A stretch of DNA of 64,000 nucleotides from the NCBI RefSeq assembly GCF_020882245.1, contig NC_083598.1, forward strand, positions 72,235,714 to 72,299,713, given 5' to 3'. Numbering within the stretch: the stretch's first letter is position 1; the number at the start of each line of letters is the position of its first letter. The stretch comes from Rhopalosiphum padi (lineage: Eukaryota; Arthropoda; Insecta; Hemiptera; Aphididae). Shown piece by piece: positions 12,880-27,182 of the stretch. A program made the translations under genes and the position numbers. Below the pieces are notes generated by a model, which worked only from the letters and a program-made list of their open reading frames with translations, searched no databases and was not told the DNA's origin.

Positions 12880-13400
12880 TAATAATACTACATTATGTAT
12901 ATTTAACATGATAATATTATAATGTGCTTACTATTTAACTAAGTATTTAAAGTATTATATTATTATAAAATATATTTTATTTGCTATACATATTTTCTGT
13001 GTAATTTATTAAATAATATATTAGTTTTATTTCTTTTAATTAATCTTTTTTGTGGTTAAAATTATAAAAAAAATTAAGTTTTGTTCAGTTATTGACTGAA
13101 TGAGATTAGTGCATTAAATTATCTATCATTTTCTTAGTAATTTACATTAATATTTTGTTACAACTGGATAGTGGATACTTAATAGATTAAGTATGTAATA
13201 AACTTGGTTTTTCCGCATTCATCTTTGCCTTTCGTTAGTAAATTACAGTTTCACTGTAATAGTGTGCTGTACACCAGGATCCATACACTTTGTCCTCTAT
13301 TTATAAAGGGTTTAAAAATTTCAGTCCAGTATTAAGAGTTAAAATTTAATAATTTTAGCTAAAAATAAAGATTTTTTTATTATTTAAAACTTTATATATA

Positions 13401-13905
13401 CAGTCGACTCAATAATTCGAAGTTGACGGGACTGTTGAAAAAGTTTGAATTGTTGAGTAGTTCGAAATAACGAGAGGGCAAAAAAAATTTGAATTATAGA
13501 GTTAAGAAAAAAATTTTGTTTTTTATTGTTATACATATTAATTATTTCAGTAAATTAGGTGGTACATATTAGAGTTATTTATTGTTTTTAAATTTTAAAT
13601 TAAACTATATATAATAATTATACTATGTACTTATAATTATTATTATAAAAGATTATTATTTTTGGAAGAAATCTGTAATGATTTTCTGCTTTATTGAATT
13701 TAGTTTCATTTTTTAATATGTATATACTTCGAATTTCCGAGTGTTGAATGAATGATGCTTCAAATTGGCCAATTTTCCCAAAATTTAATTTCAAATTACC
13801 GAGTGTACTTAAATGCATTGTTTTTGTTTGAATTACCGCGTGATTTTCAAGGGACCGAATATTTACTTCGAATTATTGAAGATTTGAATTATCGATAGTC
13901 GACTG
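13401..13905. mobile_element. Pogo-like MITE, 505 bp, TA target duplication
   Basis: The ends are CAGTCGACTCAATAATTCGA and, on the other strand, CAGTCGACTATCGATAATTC, flanked on both sides by TA. A CAGT start with a TA duplication is typical of pogo/Tc1-mariner superfamily elements. The interior repeats 'gaattaccg' and 'cgaatt' motifs in both orientations and has no transposase frame. It is non-autonomous. Confidence 0.8.
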
Positions 13906-15530
13906 TACATACACTTGACAAAAACTTTACACATTTTTGTATAAACCAGCATGAAAGATATTTATGCATTATTCTTTTTACTATTTGCCTTGCATCTAAA
14001 TAATAAATACTTATAATGATACTTTGTTGGCCATTGAGCGATTTATATACTATACTCTATTCAGTTTATTAGTACACCGGTTTGCACATATGCTACTGGC
14101 TGCTGTACCTTACCAGATCCACCTGATTGATTGTTTGGTAACAATTGTTTCCAAACCATATACCATCGTTGTACGGTGACATTATGGAAGAACAGGTAGT
14201 GTAGCAATGGTGAGGATGACCAATTGGCAGACACCAACACTGATAACCGGTAGTTACTATAACTAAACAGTTATTTTTATGTGATCAGAAAATCTTTTAT
14301 TATTAAAATGAAACATCTCTGTTAAATTAGGTAAGTATTAATTTCCTAGAAAATTTGAGTGTTCTTTTTACAGTTACTTTTTTTACTCGTTATGTGAATG
14401 TGTACCATGAATGCCTAAAAATTAAGCACACATCTTGATTTCAAATTTTTATGTTTATCTAGTTTATTTGTAACTATAATGTATAGACAATCAACATAAA
14501 TAAAGACAGGTAATAATGTAATATTAATTTATAATGATTCTTAACAAATATGTACCTATATTATTTATGATATCTATCTATTCACTTAGAATATTTTTTG
14601 TGCTATTATACTTTGTATTTAAATAATATAATATTTACTTAGTTGATAAGAATACTATTTCACTATTAATCTTTTAAATACTGATTCAATTTATATTCAA
14701 AATTTTCACATATTATAAATATTATAATAATAATGCATTATATTATTAATAATATAAACTGATTAAATTTCAAAATAAAGTAGGTGGACGGTAGTTAAGA
14801 TAAGATCATTATTAACATTTCTTTTAATTTTAATCTATATAAATATATTAGTATAGTATAATAAATTTGTTTTTATATAAGTATGTTCATCTATAATATA
14901 GGTTGATACTAAGGTATAATCTTAATGGTATAAGAAAAATGAATAACAGTTTTTATGTCACGCATGTAACTGAACATACCCGATTTTCACCAAATTCAAT
15001 CCTTAAGCTAGGTGCAGTACATATAATAATTTATTATACTTAACATGAAAGTTTAAAATTCCTCTAAAAATAAACATATTTAAATTAGGAAACAATACAA
15101 GCAAATAATAATCAGCTCTCATATAATATATATGTATAGTACCCCTTATTTTATCTTTTATTTCAATAGAAAATATATTATGTTTAAAAATAATAAACCA
15201 TAATCTGTGAAAATGTAAATAACAATAATTAATAACACAATACAATTTTTAACTTACTTATTTAAATCTATAGGCAAATATCAATTATTAATGTAATCGG
15301 AAACACCAAATAGTTGCTAATTAATTTAGGTTTTTTTGTGTTTCAGTCTTGAAGTTTATAATCTGTATTATGTGATGATTGTGATAATATGAGAGAAAGA
15401 AACAGAATTAAATAATAATTATTTATTTATTTCCTCAACATTTCTATGTTATTTGAAGCTTTTCTTCTCTGCACTCTGCTGAAATTCATTTTTTTTTTTT
15501 TTTTTTAATTAAGTTTGATAAACATTTAGC

Positions 15531-15827
15531 CAGGTGTGGATTCAGGGAAGGGGCTATGGGTGCTCGGGCACCCTCTATCGTCTAAACCACCAATAAGGAT
15601 TTTAAAATTACTCTCCAGAGAAAGTTATTGAAGAATTCAGTAAAAAATACCCAAGAAAATTACAATTACAACATATGTAAAAAATTAATGTTATTTATAA
15701 ATTAATATTAATTAAATACTGGTGTTTGAAAAAAAATTTAGCTCAAATAAATTAAATAGAAAGTAGAAAGGTTGTAACATTATTTTTTTAGAGCACCCCC
15801 TGTTAAAATTTACTGGATCCACGCCTG
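15531..15827. mobile_element. hAT-like MITE, 297 bp, 8-bp target duplication
   Basis: The left end is CAGGTGTGGATTCAG; the right end on the other strand is CAGGCGTGGATCCAG, differing at two positions. The flanks CATTTAGC and CATTTAGT match at 7 of 8 bases, a target duplication as expected for hAT elements. The interior has G- and C-rich sub-ends (GGGCACCC / GAGCACCCCC) but no coding frame. Confidence 0.85.
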
Positions 15828-17936
15828 CATTTAGTTATAGTCAATTGTTCATAGTATCATACATGACATAAACATAGGTAAATATAAAGGTATTAGATAT
15901 CATAAGTCAATAAAGTATTAAGTTAAAATAAAGGTATCCTACTATTTATAATTCGTTAAAATATTTTATTAATTAAGTATGAATAGTACAATATTGTGAT
16001 ATTATGTTTAAGATAATAGTATTATATAAGTAGTTAGTTTAATCTTTATTATATATTCCTTTTATATTCTAACATACTATACCACTAGATAAGTATTAGC
16101 ATTTTTAAATAAAAAATAAATTTTGAATTCAAAACATTGTAGTTGTAATAACTTCTAGAAGTTAAACCTAACCACTGTGCAACAAGAATCATTCAATACA
16201 ATACTAAATTAGTAGTATAAGTAATAGTGATACATTAATTTATTTATTGAAAAATATATTATACTTAGTATATTTATTTAGTATAATAAAACAATTAAGT
16301 TAAATCAAAATTTTTGTGAATAAATATAAATTGGAATATTACTTGTAAATACATTCAAATTTATATATTGATTGTTAAGTTTCTATGATATCATTAAGAA
16401 TAATTAATTTTATACTTGTTTAATACTTAGTCATACTGATAAATGTTTATACTAATTTATATATTTTTTTATTACTATGATTATTAATTAATAATTTGAT
16501 AATATGTATGTTTCATGTAAAGAAATAATTAAAATAACTTTAATTAAAAAATATTTTATTTTAGCTACTCATAAAGATTGTTGTAATTGTTATTAATTTT
16601 ATTTATTTTTTTGTAAAATTAATAATTGATTATGTCTTACAGTGTCAGTCCATTGAAATATATTACCCTTACTTTATAATCATTCATCACATACCAAATA
16701 TTTATAAATTATAATGTAAAAATAATAGTTTTAGTTAAATATTTAAAAATAGGGCTGCTTAGCTGAGTTTTGTTGCAATAGAGTTAATTTTGACTTTGAC
16801 TAAAAATGATACACTTAGACTTAGGTTTTATTAATTTAACTTAATATTTAATATTATACATATTAAATTAGTAAATAAACACAATGATTAGAAATAGATA
16901 TTTCTAATCAATTTTACAAAAAAAATAAAAGCAAATACAAGATTGATTTTTGTTCTTTAGGTCTTAATTAGCTACAAAACCATTTAATTTTTTATGATTT
17001 TTTTGTATATTCTATTATTAGAACTTATAAATTAATTAATGTATGCTTAATGCTTATACATTAATTAACAACTTGTTCAATTTCATTAACTTTGGAATGC
17101 AAGCATGAAATATTAATATTTTATAGTTTTATATATAAGACTAAACTATTTGAAACTATTATAAATTTAAAATCTTATTTTTTTTTATATTTATTAAAGT
17201 AGGTAAAGTTTGTGTATAAATTTATTACTTTGATTTTGAAAATTTTGAAAATATTTTAATAACTTTATTTTTGAGTTTAGTGGACGGAGAAACAGCTACC
17301 TATCTACATAGATATTTTTGATTTATAATATTTAGTTGGTATTTTTGTACTGGAACCCAGAAGTTATGTTATGTAAAATAAAACATAATATGATTCAATT
17401 TTAAAATTAGGTATCATTAGCTGTAGGTAATATAGTGTAATTCGTGTATGTTAAATATTTATAATAGATACTTAATTAATATTATTATCTGTAGGTATAA
17501 TAATATACTAATATAATTTTATTAAACTTAAAAAATTGACTGAATAATATTTGTAACATATAATAATAAATGGTAGGTAGGTACACTTGTTGATAGCATA
17601 ACATACTATTCAATTCATGACAATTTATTCGAGACACCCAATGCGTGTAGTATAGGTACTGGCGTACTGCATCATAATCAAAACCTTAATACTGATTATC
17701 CCATCTTTGGTCGGTAATTTATATAATTTATATAGTAATATAATATAAAATAGGTAACTCAATCGTAAAATAATAATAATTATAATAAATAACAATAAAT
17801 TATATTAAAATAAAAAAGGAATATTGGTATTGGGACGGGTACCTATTATAGATAAGTACTCATAAATAAAATAGGTACCGAGATATCTGACAACCAAAAA
17901 GAGAATCAATAATTATAACATTTTGTTAACTAGTAT

Positions 17937-20900
17937 TTATAAGGTCGACGCTTCTTCGTCCGGTATGTTCGTCAGATACGGATCACTGTACCAATAATAC
18001 CGCGGAGATCCTTCCGACACGCAGATCTGTTGTTCCAAAGGTTCAGTCCCCTCTACCCAGTACATCACGTAAAAATTGCACATTTCGTCGTCGCTCGTCG
18101 CGCTGTGAACAAATTAAATAATCGTCGGAGAATTAACCACAGTGACTGGGATTAATTTTTAATGAGTCGTGTCGATCTTACCCAATTCTAGTAACGGTGT
18201 TTCGCCTGCTTTCCATTGTGCACCTGGCAGCCTATAAACAATACATAAATCGACCGTTTAAAATATATATAAGAAAAAGATAGACAATAGTGACATTAGC
18301 GCCTAGCGGTATTAGGTATCAAACGGTACTTGTTGTGGTAAAATGTATTATTATGGTATTATGGAATTCAAATCGTACTAATGAATAATGATCCGAAATT
18401 CTGACAGTAAAATATTTATTAAACTAATTTTAAAACTACTGCAATACTGTAGGATCGGAAATTATTCAAAATCATATATTATTCGAACGCATCAATCGGA
18501 GACCGTGCGATTACACAGTAATGTAGGTACACGCAGATAATCGACAATAAAAAAAAAAATACTTACCAATATATCACCAAACTTGACGGTAATATTCTTC
18601 TCTATTGGATAAAACATTTGTGGAGTCATGGGATCTCTTTTTCCTAGTAGATCCCATGTTTGTACTCCGTTACTATTCTTTACTCTGTAACCAGCTACAA
18701 CTTTACCTATTCAAAACAAAAATTTGATAATTGTGATATGAGTTGATATTTTAACATAAAAACAAAATGTGTACCGAGCACTGATTGTGCTCGTATAACA
18801 CATACCAAGTTCGTGGGTGTGGACTCTGTACGCAAACGGATGTATGACTTTCCCAGTCTCGTAGAGAGGACATGATGTTTCCATGTGCTCGATGGAATTC
18901 GGAGGGATTCTTCCGTTTGTAGCTAGTAAGTACACTCCAGCTTGTTTATCTAATCTGTAGGAAAATATTTTTAAAAAAATGTAGGTATTAGTCGTAATTC
19001 GCGTATTGGTAGCACTTGTAATTAAAAATAAGAGGAAAGTACATATACTATAGTTTTATGAATATAAATATTAGTAATAATATTACTCAGCTATAAGTCC
19101 TCTATCAATAAGCACTAGTAAGTGGTACCTTATAACTCATAAAATATAGGTAACTTATATTTGTATGTATAATATTGTACTCAAGATATGTTATATAAAA
19201 TTGAAATGCATGGACGTAAGTGAAAATATTAGATTATCTTACTGTTGTTCTGTGTAATGCAAATATATCCCAGAGTTATCCGTTTCGTCTTCTGTGAAGT
19301 AAACAAATTGTACATGAAGATTAGTAAGTTAGTAACGTATCATTATGGTGACATATAATTTGGGTCAAACATATGAGATTTCAAACATATGTGGTCATAT
19401 TATATTATGACCTATGGCCTATGGACGTGTAATAAAAAAAAAATTGAGAAGTTATAATTTCTGTGCTGCACATATTTTACTAACCATCAAATGTCCTGTG
19501 ATAGTGAACTTGTAAAACTAAATAATTGATCTGCGAATCACCTCCGACTTTAAAACCAACACCATCTGGAAGTTTCAAAGTTGGTGCATCACGAGCCCAA
19601 GCGTACATTATCTGAAAAATGATAATAAAGTATAATATTTATAATAATAGGTATAATATTCAGTAAAAATAGTGAACACAAACATTAGATCCTGATTTGC
19701 ATGGAGTAGAATGCATATACGCCTTATGTGAATTTGATGCCATTTGCATTTCTCCACAATTCCTTAAAATTAAAAAAATTAATTACTATCGAAAAATATA
19801 ATTTAAAACAAGCTTGCTTTGCTTACCAAACGGGATCTGCGGTTCCAGGCTCTGAACACCCATAAAGTACCATATGGTGTGATGTATGACCATGGGCTTT
19901 TGGCTCAAAACCGACTATAAAAATTAAAAAAAAATAATTGTACCGAAGATACTCGTATATAAAACAATAAAAACTTTAAAATTGTTAAGCTACAGACAAA
20001 TATTTTTAAATATTTACTAATATACATGCAATTCTAAATAGTAGGTATGTACCTATTGTACCATTTGTACCTATAACATATAACATATTATGGTATTGCC
20101 GGTATTGGTAGGTATAGTTTACAGATATATAGGATGCTCCGTATTTGATAATACCAATTAACTAATAAAGGGGAACGTGTACTTTTTTTCATGCAAAAAT
20201 TGCAAACAAATCAAATCAAATTAAATACAACCATTATTTTCTATTTAAACTGTTAAACACTTACCAATAAAGTAAGACTTGCTTGGGTCTATTCTAATAG
20301 GAGTGCACAAATACAAGTCCATCTACAAACATTTAAATAATTGTTAATTTATAATATTTATAATATATGTTGTTATTATACGCAATAATACTAATAACAT
20401 TTACATTTTTTTTAGAATTAATAAAATTAACAACGAACATAACATTTGATAAAAGTATAATCATATTTAAATTATTAAATTAATAAATATTGTTAAATCT
20501 TTATTAAATTTATAAATTACATTTTATTTAAATAATAAATACATAATTTGCTTAATTCCAGAGAAAAATTTAATATTTTTATACACGATATTATAAATCC
20601 GGTTTCTATAATTTTTTTTTCTGAATTATGTATATCATATCAAGTTTAAAAACCAAACTTAAATCCAAAATGTTGTATTATACTTTTATCATCTACCATA
20701 GTATGAGGGTTTGGTTCATTCAAGTTAAAAATAATATGTACAATACTACAATATAAAAGTATATTATACATTTTATACACACTTTACACGTCTACATGAG
20801 GGTATAACAATATAAAAATATTGTAACAAAACACAAAAATATTAAATGTAATTGATCGTTATACATTATTTATCGTTGTATTTCGTTATTTTTAATTTAT

Positions 20901-23900
20901 ATAGTATAAAAATGAATGTCGTTGAATATTTCATAGGTTTCGTTTCTGAATTTTAACTTTTATTTATAAAAGCAAATAAATCGATCACTTACTAAATTTT
21001 AAAGAAAAAATATTCTTTACACCAAATCACCAAGGTAACTATAAAAAATACCAATAGATTATCCCGTTATGTTCTGGTCTTGAAATGTTGAATGTTAAAT
21101 TAATCAAAGAATATTCAAGACCTGTGACATTCGACAATCAATCGTCACGCCCAGGATTTTAAAATATAAAATAAATATTTCAAATATCTCAATAAATCTT
21201 TATAACGTTACTTGAAATTATATTTTTGAAATGGTTCATTTTTTTCAAATGTTTAAAAACGAATTAAATTCATATGGTAGCGTCAATTTAAAAAAAAAAT
21301 CTAAAATAAATGGTCACGGAAGTAATAATGCGGTAAATTACAGCACTGTAAAAATTCTCATTTCAGTATCTAAATACGCAATGCATTACAAATATTGAAT
21401 AATGAATATAATAATAATAATATTATATAGCATTATAGCATACAATATATAGGTAGATACCTATATATCATAGATTAAAACAATACTAATATTATTAACC
21501 GATATATAGCAATATGCCAACGTTAGCGTGCATACATAAATTATAAATATACAATTTTTTAGAAATATTATTATTACTATTAGTTTCTGGCTTTAATTTA
21601 GCATCCCCCCCCCCCCATATGGCACAGACTATTACTTAGATTGTAAAATATAAATATTATTAAAAAAAAACATAAATTATTGCGATCGTATTGTTATTCG
21701 TCAAATCGATTGATACTGGTAGTTGGTACATATTGTCTTATTAATATGTACAAACAATATAGAATGGTAGTAACTAGTAGGTAGTATATAATAATATAAT
21801 ATATTATATACTATATAAACATAGACCATACTACATACAATCACACAGACTACATTCCACAATTACATTATTTTATTAAATGGTTAAAAATTGTGAAATT
21901 GGAGAAAAACATTTAACGTAGGTGTCAAGCAGCTATCATATGGGTGCCTAAAACAAAGCTTTTATTTAAGTTCAGTGTAACAATTGCGAAAAATATTCCT
22001 TAGGTATTGTAAAATATTTTGAGCGCGATTAGTATATAAAAAAATAACTTTAAGCGCAATTGGTAAACTGTCAAGATACGAGTATTTCAGAGCCTAAAAG
22101 GGATTGATAGTGGTAATACAATACATAATTTAATATGTATATTACATATTATTATAATGAATTTAATTATAATGTACCACAACATTATGTTATAAAATAT
22201 GTACAATAAGCCACCTCGAAAATATGGATGAGATGGGCCGTGCTAAATTAACCCAAACACGATGCAGTCGAATCGTACAGGTTCCCGGTCACACGAATCA
22301 GCTACATAATAGCACCTATATTGTTATATTCTATAATATAATAATATATTCGTACCGCAACGTATTGTATATATATATATAATATACATGTATGCGGCAA
22401 TGAAAATGTGCTATGGTCGGTCTGCGTGCGGTGTGTCACGCGTATAACCAGAGCGCCTACAATGCGGGTCCTCCCCCCCTAAAATACACGAGACTGTCTA
22501 TAATATGATATTATCGTTCTATAATAATTGATGTACAACGGTGAAAAATAATTAAATAGGTACAAAGCTGACCGTAAAAAGATCGACAGTGCCACGAAAT
22601 GCTGCAAAAACAAAATATGTAGTGCAACTGGTTTTATTCGACAATAAATTTATACCCAGTGTTGAATCCAAATAATTTTATGAGAGTGGTCATTTTTTTA
22701 TAATGGTCATACATTTTAGTATTACAAATATTATATTATTATATAAGTATTACTATTTTTTACACAATTAATTCAGTACATTTGTCATTTGATACAAAAT
22801 AGATTTACTAATATTAATATACTATAATTTATAAACATATTTAACGGGTATTATGTATTTAATGAATAAATTTAATTGGCAATTTTATTGGTCGTGGGGG
22901 GGTATGAAATAAACGGTGTTTATTAATAAGGGAGTTATTTCCCCCCTCCTTGCTATTTATAACTTATAAGTACGCAATATTAAATATTTTTCATATCGAC
23001 TTTATTGTTATAATAATATTATAAAGTATGCATGATTCGGAAAAAAAATAAACTATACAGGAAGACTGAACAAGTACCGCTTACCCCATTCTTCCGTAAC
23101 CGAAAAACACCCTCCTACTCAATTCTTATTTTTACATATTATATAGTACAGCGATATACTATAATATACAATACACTACTGCAGATCTGCAACCTTGCAG
23201 GTCTTCTATCCTGCACAATGACGTAGTGGTGTGACACAAGTTGCATTATGTTTCGATGCACTACTGTGCAGGATATCTGAGCGCCATTCTCAAAATATGT
23301 ATACGTAGACTGAAAACGATATGTCTTGATCATAAACAGATCTGTTCCTAGAAAACCGACCTACCATAACTGCTACTTAACTGTATCATATTACTAAATG
23401 CTAATTATTATCGATAAATGTTAGATCATATTGTATTTCTATAACAGGTTGTACAATATAAGGTCACTATTATATTGTAGGCGATTTTCGCTAACTGCAA
23501 TCGTTATACTGCATTATAACCCTATTGCTCGTGTGCAATTTTGCCAATTTTGGCATGTCTCGTAATTCGTAAACATACTTATGTATTTACTATAGAAATA
23601 TTTGAATTTATGACGGAATACTGAAATTTATAATATTATATGCTTTTCATAGTTAAAGTGAAATCATATAATTTATAATATTATAAATCGTGGACTGCGA
23701 TACTCCAGTAATAACATCAATAATTAATAATCTAGTCATTTTTAATAAATATAGTTATATCATAATAATGTACACTACTGCAATATTGTTTATTTAATCT
23801 TTCGTATAGGCCGACAAAAATATTCATATTAATAAATCAATGCGATGTTGGTTTATCGCAGTATGGATGCATCGCTCACTCACCTTTTTGGGCTGGACAT

Positions 23901-24018
23901 TGGGCATGAGTAGCGAGTACTTGTCCACGCGGTACGACTCGGCGGACGACGGCCATATGGCAGCGACGAAGACGGCCACCAGCGAGACCAAACATCCCGA
24001 GTACGCGACCGACGGCAT
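17937..24018 (-). CDS. Phm: Peptidylglycine alpha-hydroxylating monooxygenase, PHM (346 aa, 10 exons)
   Basis: Exons in order: 24018-23884, 20322-20265, 19914-19827, 19762-19684, 19611-19485, 19291-19243, 18954-18806, 18706-18567, 18231-18182, 18102-17937; phases close throughout. PHM is a copper enzyme of the secretory pathway. It hydroxylates C-terminal glycine of peptides, the first step of neuropeptide amidation. The start has a signal peptide (CLVSLVAVFVAAIWPSSAES). All known copper ligand types are present: CuH site His77-His78 (SHHMVLYG) and His156 (LQVHY); CuM site His224 and His226 (VHTHELG) and Met299 (DDEMCNF). The motif FGDILAARC is kept. There is no PAL lyase domain, which fits insects, where PHM and PAL are separate genes. 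The ATG at 24018 is chosen because the extension upstream has only GTG. Confidence 0.96.
20323..23883 (-). other. First intron of PHM (3.6 kb), AT-rich
   Basis: This intron separates the signal-peptide exon from the catalytic exons. It begins with a strong GTGAGT donor. It holds short GC-richer patches near 22240-22490 and 23170-23290, a C-run near 21605-21617 and TA microsatellites. No internal exon is needed, because exons 1 and 2 join in phase 0. Confidence 0.75.
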
Positions 24019-25150
24019 GACGCTGCTGTGCGACAGTGGCGTTGACGTACGGGCGTGACCGGAGCGCGCGAGCACGTCCGATGGCGAAATACGGACGCGA
24101 AGACCGGTTGTCCGCGGACTACTGCGGAGGACGGCGACGCGACGCGCGATTCCTATAATAATATCGTGTACCTACCGATACGCCGTTCGCCTACGAGACG
24201 GTGACCGCGCGACTCACACGCGCATGGCAATCACCTGTACACACCACATCACCGCCAAAACACCACCACCGAGGCGGACGCTGTAAACGGCGGCGTGCGT
24301 GTCCACCCGTCGCCGGAGGCGCAAAACTGGCAATTTACTATTATTCGACAACAACAACAGCAATTATATTATAGTGACGATTTGTCACGATAATATTATG
24401 GTGCTATCGGGGACGGAGGTGGCCGCGATACGGCACCGTGACAATAATAATACACGAGCGCACAAGCCGTTGTGATGTAAAATAATATTTTTTTTTCGTT
24501 ATATTATTTTGGCGCGCACTTCAGAGCCGCACTATACTCTCGGGGCCAACGCACCTGAACCGCAACGACCGGTGTACGGGCTAGGACTATGTAGGAACCT
24601 TTCTCACGCGCGCGCACGTATGTTTGTTTATGTGTGTGTGTGTAATTATTCCCTCAATACACGTCCTACCGCGCTCGTCAGAGCGGTCCCCACTCGACTC
24701 GTTCCGCCACCACCAACGTCGCCGCCGCATGAGCCCGTCCGCATAACACGAGACGCAACATGCTCCGTCCATCAGTGGCGGCCCCGCTGATGTGGCGACG
24801 TTACCGCCCGCTATCGATTTTCCCGGTCACGCGAATCCAACAGTTGTGCGTGGGCGCCATCCCACCGACCGACGCCCGCCCTTGCTCGCTATCCGAAAGT
24901 GAGACAGCGCCACCACCACCACCACCACCACCACCCATCCACACATCCAACACCCACGACCTACAAACGGGCCAGCCTCACACCCCTCTAGCCCTTCCTC
25001 GCCCGTGACGGGGCGCTCGCAGATCAACCCTCTACCGACCCGAATTTATCTTATATATTATGCAGTGGGTATTTCTGCGACGTAGACGTTTATTACGCGT
25101 TTGAAGCCGCCTCGTTCTAGTCGATTTCCTGCGAACAGTGACACATTTCC
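24019..25150. promoter_or_regulatory. CpG-rich 5' flank of PHM, possibly divergent
   Basis: About 1.1 kb directly upstream of the PHM start codon is strongly GC- and CpG-rich, unlike the rest of the window. It contains a CCA/CAC microsatellite at 24910-24936. Near its far edge a plus-strand stretch ends in a strong donor (ACG|GTAAGT at about 25167). This raises the chance of a divergent transcript, but no plus-strand coding exon was found. Overlapping open frames on both strands here follow from GC content. Confidence 0.55.
24910..24936. repeat. (CCA)n microsatellite
   Basis: About nine CAC/CCA units in the PHM 5' flank. It produces poly-Pro, poly-Thr/His and poly-Val frames by chance on the two strands. 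Confidence 0.9.
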
Positions 25151-26969
25151 GTCGACGGGAAAAACGGTAAGTCATCGTCCGACAGCAATACGCTGTTTTG
25201 AGTGTATTTTTATTATCTGTCGAGTATATATATATATATTCATAACCGCCGCGATTATACTGAGCGCAATAATCCTCCGTTGACGTCTCCACTGTGATGT
25301 ATATTACGATTATGCCATCACGACGTGTACTTATTGTATACGCATCATCATTATTCAAATTTTTTCGTTAAGTTCAATACATAACATTGTTTTATACATT
25401 AAAGCGCTTGTTGTATGTGTTTGCGCATTGTTCGCAAAGTTTGCGACTTTAAAATTTCCCTTGTACCTACTCGCAACGAACATTCTGAAATGCTTAAGGT
25501 ACCATTCATTCTGTATGATATTAATCCAAACTTAATTTACATAATTAAATATTTAGTATATGTATATAAAAAATATTGTTATAGGCTTTTTCAAAAACAT
25601 ATTCTATGTAAAAACCGGAACGGCACTTTCTATCTGTATAACTGTATATTACATCAGCGAGTGTATACATTAGTACATCGTACCCGTTATAAACTGAAAA
25701 TCAAATCCAAAATTCCTATTTCCCCGCTACTCGCCCTGTCCATTTACTACCGGTATAATCTACTTAGATTCAATATTATATGCATACGCACGCACAAGCA
25801 CACACAATGACATACCAACGTTTGACGTAATTTGCCTACACTTTACTCCTTGAAAAAGTCTATCACCATTTTCATCTGAAAATTGACGAAATTAAAATTA
25901 ATTTTCTTACGCCATCGTCAATAATAATGAAAAAATTGTATGTATTGCATAATATTTGTATCCTACAGTTTATTATATATCATATTATACATTATGTGAA
26001 CTTTAAACATATGTTAACTTCTGGAGAGTGTCTAATCGATTATTATATTTCGTGGTCTGGTCCAATGTTCAAACATCTGTTTATCTGAAATACGGCGATA
26101 ACCTACAAAGCTACAACTCAAACGCCAGTAGGGAAGGTGGCAATGAACACCAGGGGTATTTGAGTATTTCTCATACAAAAATGTAATAAACCAGGGTACA
26201 AAAGAGTTTAAAAAAAATTGAATTACTTTTTAAACACTTCTTATCTATGTTTATATTTACATTATAAAATGGTTATGGCGGTTATTCGTTTTACTAATGC
26301 ATCGTTTTAACGTCTTTACGAGTAACGGCAGAAATAATATTATTTTATTATATATATTATTTTTTTAAATAATCAGGAAAAAATAAACAACAAATTAATA
26401 AAAAACAAAAATGTTTTTTTTTTTATATTATTAGCTATTAGTATACAACTATGACAGCTCGGGCAAAAATGTTTATATAAAACTAATTTTAGTAGTATCA
26501 GTAAATAAGTTGTAGGCATTTGACATTTTCAATTTTTTTTATAAATGTAGATGAAAAAAATTATAGCTGGGAAAATACACTTGAAAATGTATAGTCACAA
26601 TATATTTTTTAAGCATTTAATGGCAATAATATTTGTCTAAATCTCGAAAAAATGAAATTATTTTTTAGTTAGAAATTCAAAAATGTTACGGTAAGGTGAT
26701 ATGAACTTAAAAGTTAATAACAATTATATAATATGGTATAAAATGTATATATTATTATAATTATTAAATACTAATAAGTTATTAACACAGTAAATGCAAT
26801 GTTTTCGGTAAAAATTTAAATCAAACCTATGATATACTAATAGTAAAATGAATTACTGTATTAGAAATAAAAAAAAACATATCATGAAATATACTTGTGA
26901 TACCTATGACAGTATGACCTATAAGCTAACAGATCGCTTCCACTAAAATAATTTTTCATATAAAATAAT

Positions 26970-27059
26970 GTACCTATCATTCAATTTAAATTTAACACAT
27001 TCATTACAATGACCTACTCCACGCCTAATTTACAACAGAGTGGCATCCACTTGCCTATA
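26970..27059 (+). repeat. Dispersed aphid repeat, partial copy
   Basis: The block around AATTTAAATTTAACACAT and AATGACCTACTC recurs in the same orientation at 35091-35197, including the shared features CAGAG, CCACTTGCC and the spacing between them. The upstream sequence to about 26500 may belong to the same decayed element, but I could not align it with certainty. Confidence 0.6.
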
Positions 27060-27182
27060 TTCTATATATTTAAATTTAAAATATACTTACTAAATAATTA
27101 TTGGTATTGGGTTCAAAATTTCAAATTTTAGCAATTGAATAGAATACATCGAACTGGGTAGTCGGTAGTCACGTATAATCAA

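Larger units (their letters stand above)
12880..17936. other. Intergenic AT-rich sequence with two MITEs
   Basis: No coding exon is supported across about 5 kb between the GILT gene and the 3' end of PHM. The notable contents are the pogo-like MITE at 13401-13905, the hAT-like MITE at 15531-15827 and a T-run at 15489-15506. Confidence 0.5.

Noticed and set aside
24019..24075. N-terminal extension of PHM beyond the ATG at 24018
   Set aside because: The extension would need a GTG start and would move the signal peptide inward.
24509..25027. Overlapping open frames on both strands with poly-Pro, poly-Val and Arg-rich products
   Set aside because: They come from GC-rich promoter DNA and the CCA repeat, several lack ATG starts, and they show no domain.
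25415..25810. 131-codon frame on the plus strand
   Set aside because: It starts at TTG, its residues track AT-rich codons (Tyr, Ile, Lys, Leu), and there is no domain or splice support. A chance open frame is likelier.
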